Origin: Moraxella sp. K1664
GTDB taxonomy: Bacteria; Pseudomonadota; Gammaproteobacteria; Pseudomonadales; Moraxellaceae
Assembly: GCF_039693965.1 (NCBI RefSeq)
Contig: NZ_CP155576.1
Coordinates: 1,612,001 to 1,676,000, forward strand
Direction of reading: 5' to 3'
Length of the DNA stretch: 64,000 nucleotides
Below, in pieces: positions 34,227 to 41,621 of the stretch (its first letter is position 1; every line of letters begins with the position of its first letter). Both the position numbers and the translations under genes were made by a program. The notes under the pieces were generated by a model that saw only the letters and a program-made list of their open reading frames with translations, made no database searches and was not told the DNA's origin.

Positions 34227-34254
34227 TTGACTTAGGTGGGGTATCATGGTATCT
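34227..34254 (+). promoter_or_regulatory. Outward half-promoter at the right end of IS110 copy A
   Basis: TTGACT (34227-34232), 17 bp, then TATCT ending at the element border. If the ends join in a circle, the first base of the left end completes TATCTT, giving a promoter pointing into the putative bridge RNA. In the inserted state the sixth base is G. Confidence 0.55.
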
Positions 34255-34343
34255 GAGCTTGTCGAAGGGTATAAGGAAAACCGTTATGGTTCGACTTAGC
34301 TCACCACGAACGGTTTTCTTTAATTCAGAGTTTTGCAGGAAGT
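34255..34343. repeat. Right part of the REP-bearing repeat split by IS110 copy A
   Basis: It begins GAGCTTGTCGAAGGG and ends GTTTTGCAGGAAGT, matching the right 87 bp or so of the repeat at 2967-3085. Confidence 0.85.
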
Positions 34344-34396
34344 CCATTGCTGAATTAAAATGCCTTTTAAAATATTTTTAAAATTTGGACGTGTAG

Positions 34397-34416
34397 GGGC
34401 GAATTGCAATTCACCC
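34397..34416. repeat. 20-bp intergenic palindrome
   Basis: GGGCGAATTGCAATTCACCC, one base from the perfect palindrome at 55012-55031. It is part of the approximately 190-bp gene-free stretch before thiE. Confidence 0.7.
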
Positions 34417-34533
34417 AAAAATCAACACTTTATCAAAGGGCGAAGGTGATTTGTCCCTACATTTTTTACCTTGATTGTCATTTGTATTTTAAAAATTTTT
34501 AAGTTTTTATTAAAAATCCCAAAAGGAACCCCC

Positions 34534-35193
34534 ATGTTTGATAAATCAACCCTATCCGTCTATTTTGTCGCAGGCACACAAGACTGCACGCACCGAGACG
34601 AACCCACGCCAGAGCAGAGACTGCTTGCGGTGTTGGAGAATGCCTTGCAAGCAGGGATTACTTGCTATCAATTTCGTGAAAAAGGCGACAACGCCCTAAC
34701 TTGCCCTGACAAGATTAAAAAGCTCGCCCTAGATTGCCAAGCGTTATGCCGTCAATATGGCGTGCCGTTTGTGATTAACAATGATGTTCATTTGTGCCTT
34801 GACATTGGGGCGGACGGCGTTCATGTGGGGCAGGCGGACATGGATATTTTTGACGTGGCAAGGCTGTGTCGTGGGCGTGCATTTGTGGGTTTGTCGCACA
34901 GCTCGCTTGATGAGATAAGGGTTAGTGTGGGGCATGATTTGGCGGATTATTTGGCGATTGGGGCGGTGTTTGACACACGCTCAAAGGCGGACGCTGGGTG
35001 TGCGGTGGGCGTGGATATGGTGGGGCAGGTGCGAGCGATGATTGGCAAGCGTCCGCTTGTTGCCATTGGTGGGATTGACACCACAAACGCAAGCCTTGTG
35101 CGTGCCAATGGGGCGGACGGTGTGGCGTGCGTGTCGGTGATTGCCCGTGCGGACGATATGGGGGCAGTGGTGGGGGCGTTAAAGGGGGCGTAA
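34534..35193 (+). CDS. thiE: Thiamine-phosphate synthase ThiE
   Basis: Couples HMP-PP with thiazole phosphate to give thiamine monophosphate. 219 residues from the ATG at 34534, which has AAAGGA nine bases upstream. TIM-barrel motifs: GITCYQFREKG (about 41-51), VPFVINNDVHLCLDIGADGVHVGQ (in part, about 75-98), GLSHSSLDEI, DYLAIGAVFDTRSK and VAIGGIDTTNA. It completes the salvage set thiM-thiD-thiE, but the IS110 element and repeats separate it by 1.57 kb from thiD, so it may have lost transcription from the riboswitch-controlled promoter. Confidence 0.95.
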   Translation: MFDKSTLSVYFVAGTQDCTHRDEPTPEQRLLAVLENALQAGITCYQFREKGDNALTCPDKIKKLALDCQALCRQYGVPFVINNDVHLCLDIGADGVHVGQADMDIFDVARLCRGRAFVGLSHSSLDEIRVSVGHDLADYLAIGAVFDTRSKADAGCAVGVDMVGQVRAMIGKRPLVAIGGIDTTNASLVRANGADGVACVSVIARADDMGAVVGALKGA

Positions 35194-35269
35194 TAAATCG
35201 TATGGCGTTTGTCATTGCAAATTGGGGCGTATTGCTTTACAATAAAACAAATAACCATAAGGGGGCTAT

Positions 35270-35545
35270 ATGACCACAACCAATTTAAATATCCGCATTG
35301 ATGACGAACTCAAAGTTCAAGCCACAAAAGTGCTGGCAAGTTATGGCTTGTCGCCCACACAAGCGATTAAACTGTTTTTTCATCAGGTGGTTAGCACCAA
35401 TCAAGTGCCTGTGTCTTTTGATTATCAAGCCAGAACGCCCAACGCCAAAACCTTGCAAGCGATTGATGAGCTAGAAAATGGCGGTGGTACGCTTTATGAT
35501 GATTTGGACAGTTTGCTTGCAGAGCTAGATAATGTTAAGCGTTAA
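35270..35545 (+). CDS. RelB/DinJ-family antitoxin
   Basis: 91 residues. The N-terminal ribbon-helix-helix TNLNIRIDDELKVQATKVLASYGLSPTQAI (in part, about 3-32) is typical of RelB/DinJ antitoxins, and the acidic C-terminal half (DELENGGGTLYDDLDSLLAEL) would wrap the toxin. Its last codons overlap the start of a YafQ-like toxin gene, the classic type II arrangement. The toxin reading frame is broken (35532-35786), so the antitoxin is probably an orphan that may still repress its own promoter. Confidence 0.9.
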   Translation: MTTTNLNIRIDDELKVQATKVLASYGLSPTQAIKLFFHQVVSTNQVPVSFDYQARTPNAKTLQAIDELENGGGTLYDDLDSLLAELDNVKR

Positions 35546-35786
35546 AACCAGTAAGGATTTTGATAGATTTAAGAAAACAAAAACTCACCGCCGAGCTTTT
35601 GGAAGTGTTAAGCTGTCTATATCGTGGCGAGTCGTTGCCCGCCAAATATAAAGACCTGCGTTACATGGCGACAAAAAGGGTTGGCGTGATTGTCATGTAC
35701 AAAATGATTTGGTGCTGATTTACAAAATTGAAGATGATATTTTGTATTTGGCAAGGTTAAATACCCATAGCGAAGTCTTTGGCTAG
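35532..35786 (+). pseudogene. YafQ/RelE-family mRNA interferase toxin, two frameshifts
   Basis: The start ATG overlaps the antitoxin end. Frame 1 reads MLSVKTSKDFDRFKKTK. From about 35584 the homologous reading continues in frame +1 (LTAELLEVLSCLYRGESLP, AKYKDLRY). From about 35667 it returns to frame 1 ([39 protein letters not shown]) to the TAG at 35784-35786. Joined, these resemble a complete YafQ toxin of about 85 residues. As written, frame 1 stops after 39 codons, so no active RNase is expected. The changes could also be sequencing errors, but two in one short gene make real decay more likely. Confidence 0.85.
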
Positions 35787-35853
35787 CCACATAATTTTCC
35801 CCCATTTCCCCAAAAATTTGCTATCATACCCCAAACTTCTTTTTGGAAAAATC

Positions 35854-37065
35854 ATGACCCACACGCCAATCATCACATCATTATTGGATAATGACTTATA
35901 CAAATTTACCATGCTCCAAGCCATGCTTCACCAATTCCCCCAAACGCATGGCGTGTACCGCTTTCGTTGTCGCAACAACGACAAATTGGCGTTCCCCTTA
36001 GGCGAGATTAAGGACGATTTGGAGCATCAGCTTGACCTGCTTTGCACTTTAAAATTTAAGCAAGATGAACTGGATTATTTGAGAAATTTGCGGTTTATTA
36101 AGCCTGATTTTGTGGATTATTTAGAATTATTTGCCTTAAAACGCCGATTTATCAAGGTGTGGACGGACGATGAAAACCGCCTAAACATTGAGATTGAAGG
36201 GGCGATGATTCAGGCAATGTTTTTTGAAATTTTTGTGTTATCCATTGTCAATCAGCTCTATTACGAACGCCTAAATGACCCCAACGCCTTGACAGACGGG
36301 CAAAAACGCCTTGATGAAAAGGTGCAAATTTTAAAACATTATGAAATGCTAGAACGCTCAGACGTACACAATCCTGCCTTTGCCGTGGCGGATTTTGGTA
36401 CACGTCGCCGTTATAGCCGAGACTGGCATTATCATGTGGTGGACACGCTCTCTCAGGCATCGCCCAGTATTTTTCGGGGGACATCTAACGTCTATCTTGC
36501 CAAAGAGCTGGGTTTGACTCCGATTGGCACCATGGCTCATGAGTTTATGCAAGCCTTTCAAGCCTTAGACGTGCGTTTGCGTGATAGCCAAAAGGCGGCG
36601 TTGGAGGCGTGGGTGCGTGAATATCGGGGCGATTTGGGCATTGCCTTGACGGACGTTGTGGGTATGGACGCATTTTTAAGAGATTTTGATTTGTATTTTG
36701 CCAAGCTCTTTGACGGACTTCGCCACGACTCAGGCGACCCGTACGAGTGGGGCGACAAGGCGATTGCTCATTATGAGAAGCTACGCATTGACCCCAAAAC
36801 CAAAAGCCTGACGTTTAGCGACGGCTTGACGCTCCAAAAGGCGTGGGATTTGCATGAATATTTTAAAACCCGTATCAAAACAGGCTTTGGTATCGGCACC
36901 AATCTCACCAACGACATGGGGTTAACCCAGCTTAATATCGTGCTAAAACTTGTGGAATGTAACGGGCAACCTGTCGCCAAACTCTCCGACAGCCCTGGTA
37001 AGACGATGATTGATGATGATACGTATTTGGCGTATTTAAAGCAGGTGTTTGAGGTAAAAGAGTGA
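35854..37065 (+). CDS. pncB: Nicotinate phosphoribosyltransferase PncB
   Basis: Makes nicotinate mononucleotide from nicotinate and PRPP in the Preiss-Handler NAD salvage route. 403 residues from the ATG at 35854; an upstream alternative start would run into the toxin pseudogene. Family features include [21 protein letters not shown] near the N-terminus, [16 protein letters not shown] with the site of the autophosphorylated His, [22 protein letters not shown] (in part) and [13 protein letters not shown] in the phosphoribosyl-binding region. Length fits the bacterial enzyme. The IS3 copy B begins 12 bp after the stop, so the gene is intact. Confidence 0.95.
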   Translation: MTHTPIITSLLDNDLYKFTMLQAMLHQFPQTHGVYRFRCRNNDKLAFPLGEIKDDLEHQLDLLCTLKFKQDELDYLRNLRFIKPDFVDYLELFALKRRFIKVWTDDENRLNIEIEGAMIQAMFFEIFVLSIVNQLYYERLNDPNALTDGQKRLDEKVQILKHYEMLERSDVHNPAFAVADFGTRRRYSRDWHYHVVDTLSQASPSIFRGTSNVYLAKELGLTPIGTMAHEFMQAFQALDVRLRDSQKAALEAWVREYRGDLGIALTDVVGMDAFLRDFDLYFAKLFDGLRHDSGDPYEWGDKAIAHYEKLRIDPKTKSLTFSDGLTLQKAWDLHEYFKTRIKTGFGIGTNLTNDMGLTQLNIVLKLVECNGQPVAKLSDSPGKTMIDDDTYLAYLKQVFEVKE

Positions 37066-37113
37066 TAAAAGGGGTGTGAACCGACCCCCAAATCTTAGAC
37101 ATAAGATTAAAGG

Positions 37114-37995
37114 TTAGGTTGTTGCAAGTGGTTGTATTAACCCTAATTGGACTAAGTTTCTGTACTTAACAGGACTTAGTCCTTTTAATTTGCTCTTTAT
37201 TCTATCATGATTGTAGTAGTGTATGTACTCATCAATCACTTGTTTAAGTTCATCTGTTGATGTAAATGTGGTTGTCTCATAAAATATCTCTTGTTTTAGC
37301 GTACCAAAGAAGCTCTCTATCACAGCATTATCCAAACAATTGCCTTTTCTTGACATGCTTTGGGTTAAGCCTTGTTCTTTTAGGGTTTGTTGATACTGGT
37401 GCATTTGATAGTGCCAGCCTTGGTCTGAATGAATGATGGGTTTGTCATCCATCTTTTCTTGGCTTAGCTTGGATAGGGCATCATTTAACATCTCTTTGAC
37501 CAACTCATACGTTGGTCTGTCCTTCATCGTATAACTGACAATCTCACCATTAAACAAGTCGATGATGGGCGATAGGTAGAGTTTTCTTTGAATGACACTG
37601 CCATCATTTGCCTTGTCTTGTACTTTAAACTCTGTGATGTCTGTTGCCCACTTTTGATTGGGTTTGTCTGCTTTAAAGTCTCTTTTGAGTATATTGTCCT
37701 GAATGGTATCTTTGCCCATTGTGCCTTTGTAAGTATTAAACTTACGTTGACGACGAACCAATGCTTTGAGTCCAAGTTTAGCCATCAGTCGTTGCACTCG
37801 TTTATGATTAATGACCATGCCTTTTTGGGCAAGCTGATTGTTAAGCTCTGATGTGATTCTACGATAACCATACCTGCCCTTGTGTTGGTGGTAGATGTGG
37901 TTAATGTGTTCTTTTAAGTCAAGGTCTTTGTCAGGCTTTGTACTTTGACGAATGTGGTAATAAAACACACTTCTTGGCAAGTTTGACACTGCCAA
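37114..37995 (-). CDS. IS3-family transposase OrfB (copy B)
   Basis: The 293-residue protein is identical to the OrfB of copy A, with the same DD(35)E triad (D119, D191, E227). The open frame extends upstream to the slippery sequence, so an OrfAB fusion is the likely active product. Confidence 0.93.
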   Translation of the reverse strand: MAVSNLPRSVFYYHIRQSTKPDKDLDLKEHINHIYHQHKGRYGYRRITSELNNQLAQKGMVINHKRVQRLMAKLGLKALVRRQRKFNTYKGTMGKDTIQDNILKRDFKADKPNQKWATDITEFKVQDKANDGSVIQRKLYLSPIIDLFNGEIVSYTMKDRPTYELVKEMLNDALSKLSQEKMDDKPIIHSDQGWHYQMHQYQQTLKEQGLTQSMSRKGNCLDNAVIESFFGTLKQEIFYETTTFTSTDELKQVIDEYIHYYNHDRIKSKLKGLSPVKYRNLVQLGLIQPLATT

Positions 37996-38036
37996 TAAGT
38001 CAGCAAGTTTGTGCTTATGCCTTAATTCTTGGATGA

Positions 38037-38573
38037 TCAGGACTTGTTCTTTGTTTGTACTGATTGTTCCTTTTGACGAATTAAGGCATCTAGCTTTTTT
38101 AGATAGTCATTCTCTGCTCTAAGATAGGCAAGTTCATCAAGCAAATCATCCACACTTTTTTCGTGGTCTTGTTTGGTTTTCCAAGTTGATTTGGTTTTAT
38201 TAGCGTTGTGTTTGTTTGACATTGCTTTTTTGCCTTTGGGTTTGGGTATTAGTCCCATTATACCAAAGGCTTGGTAGGACTTTAACCAAGTTGACAGTAA
38301 AGAAGGTTGTGGCAGATTAAGCTCTATGGCAAGTTGTGTAAGCGATTTGCCCTGTTGTATGGCTTGAACGGCATTAAGCTTAAAATCTGTGTCATAGACA
38401 GCCTTTGTGTGTCGTCTTTTTATGCCATCAATGCCATGTGCTTGATAGAGTTTAACCCATAGCTCTACGGTTGTGTGGTTTAGATTAAAGTGTTTGGCGG
38501 TTTGTTTGTAGCCATGATGATTAAGATAATACCCAATCACAGACAGTTTAAAGTCGGTTGTGTATTTTGCCAT
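38037..38573 (-). CDS. IS3-family transposase OrfA (copy B)
   Basis: Identical to the OrfA of copy A: two helix-turn-helix units and a C-terminal leucine-zipper-like helix, with the A AAA AAG shift site near the end of the gene. Confidence 0.93.
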   Translation of the reverse strand: MAKYTTDFKLSVIGYYLNHHGYKQTAKHFNLNHTTVELWVKLYQAHGIDGIKRRHTKAVYDTDFKLNAVQAIQQGKSLTQLAIELNLPQPSLLSTWLKSYQAFGIMGLIPKPKGKKAMSNKHNANKTKSTWKTKQDHEKSVDDLLDELAYLRAENDYLKKLDALIRQKEQSVQTKNKS

Positions 38574-38683
38574 AAAAAGCACCCCAAAGGTTAGTGTGTC
38601 TAACTTTTGGGGTGCGGTTCAGTGTTATGCCCCTTTTTATTTATAAAATTTTCTAAATGGCATTAAATAAAGAGAGGTTATAT

Positions 38684-39376
38684 ATGAATATATTTTATGA
38701 TGATTTATTCTGTAAAGAAAATACAGAAGACATTGCCTTTTTGCAAGAAAAAGGATATACCATTCAGCAGAATAATCAAATAAAAATAATGAGTTTAGAT
38801 GAAATTTATGCTAATTTATTTTCATATTTAGATGATTATAAAAATGCAGGATTTAAATTCATCAATTTTCCCGATGAATTGATTTCTATATCAAATGACA
38901 ATCATCAATTTCAATGTTTTGGCAAAAGCAATTCTGGGTACTTTGTTATTGATAGTGATGAAAATATCTATTTTATAAATAATAAATATTATAGTAATAA
39001 TTTGGTTTATGAGTATTGTTTTCCAGATATTAATAGCAGTCAATACGATAAAAAAACCATTAATAAATACAGTTCAGAATTCAATTCTGGGTTGGTTATA
39101 CAGTTTGTTAATAAAAATTTATTAGATTTTTTAAATAGTTATAGCTATTTTTTATCGGCTATTTATGAAATTAAAGGAAATTTTAAATCCTACAATCAAT
39201 CTTTATCCGATATTTCAAAATCAACGGCTAAGAATCTGCGAAAAAAATTATCCAAAATTGACACGCAAGCAGTTCTTGAATACTCCTATTGGTTTGAGAT
39301 GATTTATACCATAGAAAGTGTCAATGTATCGTTCAATTTTCAATTAGCACCTTATCAATTAACAGGCAGGATTTAG
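38684..39376 (+). CDS. AT-rich hypothetical protein
   Basis: 230 residues from the ATG at 38684, which has AGAGAGG upstream; an earlier in-frame ATG at 38657 lacks one. The sequence is far richer in A/T and in Asn, Ile, Lys, Ser and Tyr than its neighbours, which suggests horizontal acquisition. It has no signal peptide or membrane span. Segments such as INFPDELISISND and FGKSNSGYFVIDSDENIYFIN recall small SMI1/KNR4 (SUKH)-like immunity proteins, but I cannot show this. It lies directly beside the IS3 copy B. Confidence 0.65.
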   Translation: MNIFYDDLFCKENTEDIAFLQEKGYTIQQNNQIKIMSLDEIYANLFSYLDDYKNAGFKFINFPDELISISNDNHQFQCFGKSNSGYFVIDSDENIYFINNKYYSNNLVYEYCFPDINSSQYDKKTINKYSSEFNSGLVIQFVNKNLLDFLNSYSYFLSAIYEIKGNFKSYNQSLSDISKSTAKNLRKKLSKIDTQAVLEYSYWFEMIYTIESVNVSFNFQLAPYQLTGRI

Positions 39377-39516
39377 CTTTTGGAGTATATGCCACACTCC
39401 TTGCCCCATAAAATTATCAAGAGCGGTTTTTATAGGATTATGCTATACTAACGCACTATCATAAATGGGTGCGTACGGCACGCCAATCATTTAGCATTAA
39501 AATCAATAGGAAAATC

Positions 39517-40764
39517 ATGACCACCCTAGACCCCAACTGGCAATCCGATGCCCTAGACCCGACTTTGGGATTTTTTGAAGAGACTTTGGCAATCCGTGGC
39601 GGTTATCATCGCACGGACGAGGGCGAGCATGGCGAGGCGATTTTTACGACCAGTAGCTATGTTTATAAGTCTGCCAAAGACGCCGCCGACCATTTTGACG
39701 GCACAAAAAAAGGCAATGTCTATTCACGCCACACCAACCCCACCGTGCGAGCCTTTGAAAGACGGCTTGCCCTGCTAGAAGGGGGTGAACGCTGTGTCGC
39801 TACCGCCAGTGGCATGGGGGCGATTTTGACCATGTGTTTGGCGTATCTAAAAGCAGGCGACCACCTGCTTTGTGCCAAGCAGTTGTTCGGCTCATCGGTT
39901 GCGTTGTTTGATACTTACTTTCGCTCGTTTGGCGTGGACGTGAGCTATGTGGACTGTTTTGACAATGACGCATGGCAAAACGCCATTCAGCCAAACACCA
40001 AAATTTTGTACTGCGAAAGCCCGTCCAATCCGCTCGCTCAAATTGCCGATTTGCGATTTTTGGCAAACCTTGCCCATGATAATGGGGCACTGCTTATCGT
40101 GGATAACTGCTTTGCCACCCCTGTCATTCAAAAGCCGTTGGAGCTTGGGGCGGACGTGGTGATTCATTCAGCGTCCAAGTACATTGACGGACAAGGGCGT
40201 GTGCTTGGCGGGGCATTGGTTGGCTCAAACGAGCTTATGGAAAAAGCCTTTACCGTCATTCGCACAGGGGGCATTAGCCTATCGCCCTTTAATGCGTGGG
40301 TGTTGTTAAAGGGGCTTGAAACCCTATCAATCCGCATGAAAACCCATTGCGATAACGCCAATCGGGTTGCCGAATTTTTATCAAACCACCCCAACGTCCA
40401 AAAAGTGCATTTTTCAGGGCTACCCACCCACCCAAGCCATGAGCTTGCCAAATCGCAACACACGCACTTAGACGTACAAGGCGGAGCGATAACAGGGGCG
40501 TTTGGGGCGATTATCGGCTTTGAAGTGGCGGACAAGGATAAGGCGTGGCACGTCATTGACAGCACGCAAGTCATTAGCATTACCAATAACTTAGGCGATG
40601 CCAAATCCACCATTACCCACCCTGCCAGCACCACCCATTTTCGCATGACGCCCGAGCAACGAGTGCAGGCGGGTGTGAGTGACGGTCTCATTCGCTTATC
40701 AGTCGGGCTTGAAAATGTCAATGATATTATCAATGATTTAAAGCGTGGGCTTGATGAGTTGTAA
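39517..40764 (+). CDS. metZ: O-succinylhomoserine sulfhydrylase MetZ
   Basis: PLP enzyme of the Cys/Met-metabolism family that makes homocysteine directly from an activated homoserine and sulfide. 415 residues from the ATG at 39517, which has AGGAA upstream. It has the PLP-binding lysine in HSASKYIDGQGRVLGG (about 205-220), SGMGAILTMCLAYLKAGDHLL, and the C-terminal substrate segment NNLGDAKSTITHPASTTH. The arrangement SRHTNPTVRAFERRLALLEG is typical of MetZ. MetB (cystathionine gamma-synthase) is the main alternative. It complements metY at 44354-45640. Confidence 0.88.
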   Translation: MTTLDPNWQSDALDPTLGFFEETLAIRGGYHRTDEGEHGEAIFTTSSYVYKSAKDAADHFDGTKKGNVYSRHTNPTVRAFERRLALLEGGERCVATASGMGAILTMCLAYLKAGDHLLCAKQLFGSSVALFDTYFRSFGVDVSYVDCFDNDAWQNAIQPNTKILYCESPSNPLAQIADLRFLANLAHDNGALLIVDNCFATPVIQKPLELGADVVIHSASKYIDGQGRVLGGALVGSNELMEKAFTVIRTGGISLSPFNAWVLLKGLETLSIRMKTHCDNANRVAEFLSNHPNVQKVHFSGLPTHPSHELAKSQHTHLDVQGGAITGAFGAIIGFEVADKDKAWHVIDSTQVISITNNLGDAKSTITHPASTTHFRMTPEQRVQAGVSDGLIRLSVGLENVNDIINDLKRGLDEL

Positions 40765-40879
40765 AAACATGAGTCAGCCACGACTTTTGCCAAAATTGCA
40801 ACAAAATATTACAAAGGAGCCATGTTTGCTTAGGGCGGGGCTGTTATCTTATGCTAAATTTATTTTTGAAAGTTAATTT

Positions 40880-41455
40880 ATGAAAAAAATTCTTAAAGTT
40901 GTTGCCGTCGGTGGGCTGATGATGACTCTATGGCACAAAAAAGGGCAGGGCAAATCGCAGAGTGATATCACCACGTCCATCAGTCATGCTCGCCGTAGCC
41001 GTGGATGGCTCCCTGTCATTGGCTCGGCACTGTTGGTGGGGACAGCGGTCATGACTGCCCCTGCGTATGCCATGAGCGAGTCAGCGGTTCAGAGTTTTGC
41101 CAGTAGCCTAAATACTGCCGCTAATGCCCAAAACATTGGCATGGTCTCACGGCTTATCGATGACAATGCTGTCATCAGCTTGACTCGTAAGGGCAATACC
41201 ACCACCCTTGATAAAAATGGCTATTTGCAACTATTACAAAAGTCATGGGCGGGAGCGAGCGACTATCGTTATAGCATCAATGTGACAGATGTGGTCGTCA
41301 CGGGCAATCAAGCCCGAGCCAATGTCGTTACTACAGAGAGCTGGACAAAAGATGGTCGTCGCATCACATTTAGAACACAATCCCGAGCGACCCTATCCTA
41401 TGCAGGGGGCAACGCCATGCTACTGCGTGCGGTGTCTCAGGTGACGGTTGAGTGA
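40880..41455 (+). CDS. Hypothetical exported protein with NTF2-like domain
   Basis: 191 residues. The N-terminus is unusual: a basic stretch of about 45 residues precedes the hydrophobic segment GWLPVIGSALLVGTAVMTAP with AYA before the mature part, so export or anchoring is likely. An internal start nearer the hydrophobic segment is not obvious. The C-terminal 125 residues (ESAVQSFASSLNTAANAQNI; WAGASDYRYSINVTDVVV; ARANVVTTESWTKDGRRITF) have the pattern of a SnoaL/NTF2-like cone fold. The specific function is unknown. It lies between metZ and mltD on the same strand. Confidence 0.7.
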   Translation: MKKILKVVAVGGLMMTLWHKKGQGKSQSDITTSISHARRSRGWLPVIGSALLVGTAVMTAPAYAMSESAVQSFASSLNTAANAQNIGMVSRLIDDNAVISLTRKGNTTTLDKNGYLQLLQKSWAGASDYRYSINVTDVVVTGNQARANVVTTESWTKDGRRITFRTQSRATLSYAGGNAMLLRAVSQVTVE

Positions 41456-41621
41456 TTGCTAAATACGTCCAAGCCTGATTGTCCAAGCTGGACGGTAGAT
41501 GGCGGATGGTTTGATGGACATGGCGAGCGTCATGCCTTTTGGCATTAACATATTTAGGTTTGATAGAATCGCCTTGATATATTATAATACAGATAAATTT
41601 TAATCATTGCTGAGTTTTCCC

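Larger units (their letters stand above)
33013..34254 (+). mobile_element. IS110-family insertion sequence, copy A (1242 bp)
   Basis: The ends were fixed by comparison with the second copy (50896-52137, opposite strand, same length) and with the intact target repeat at 2967-3085. There are no long terminal inverted repeats. The dinucleotide CT occurs at both junctions (33011-33012 and 34253-34254), consistent with recombination at a CT core and no target duplication. The element holds about 190 bp of noncoding DNA and one recombinase gene. It lies within a repeat between thiD and thiE. Confidence 0.93.
37077..38621 (-). mobile_element. IS3-family insertion sequence, copy B (complete, 1545 bp)
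   Basis: Same element as at 8-1552, inverted. Ends are TGAACCGACCCCCAAATC (37077 onward) and the complement of TGAACCGCACCCCAAAAG (to 38621). It is flanked by a 3-bp direct repeat GTG at 37074-37076 and 38622-38624. Target repeats differ between the copies (AAT and GTG), so they result from separate insertions. Confidence 0.95.

Noticed and set aside
33013..34254. Possibility that the Piv-like protein is a pilin-gene invertase
   Set aside because: No pilin genes or inversion sites flank either copy, and two identical copies at a common target indicate an IS.
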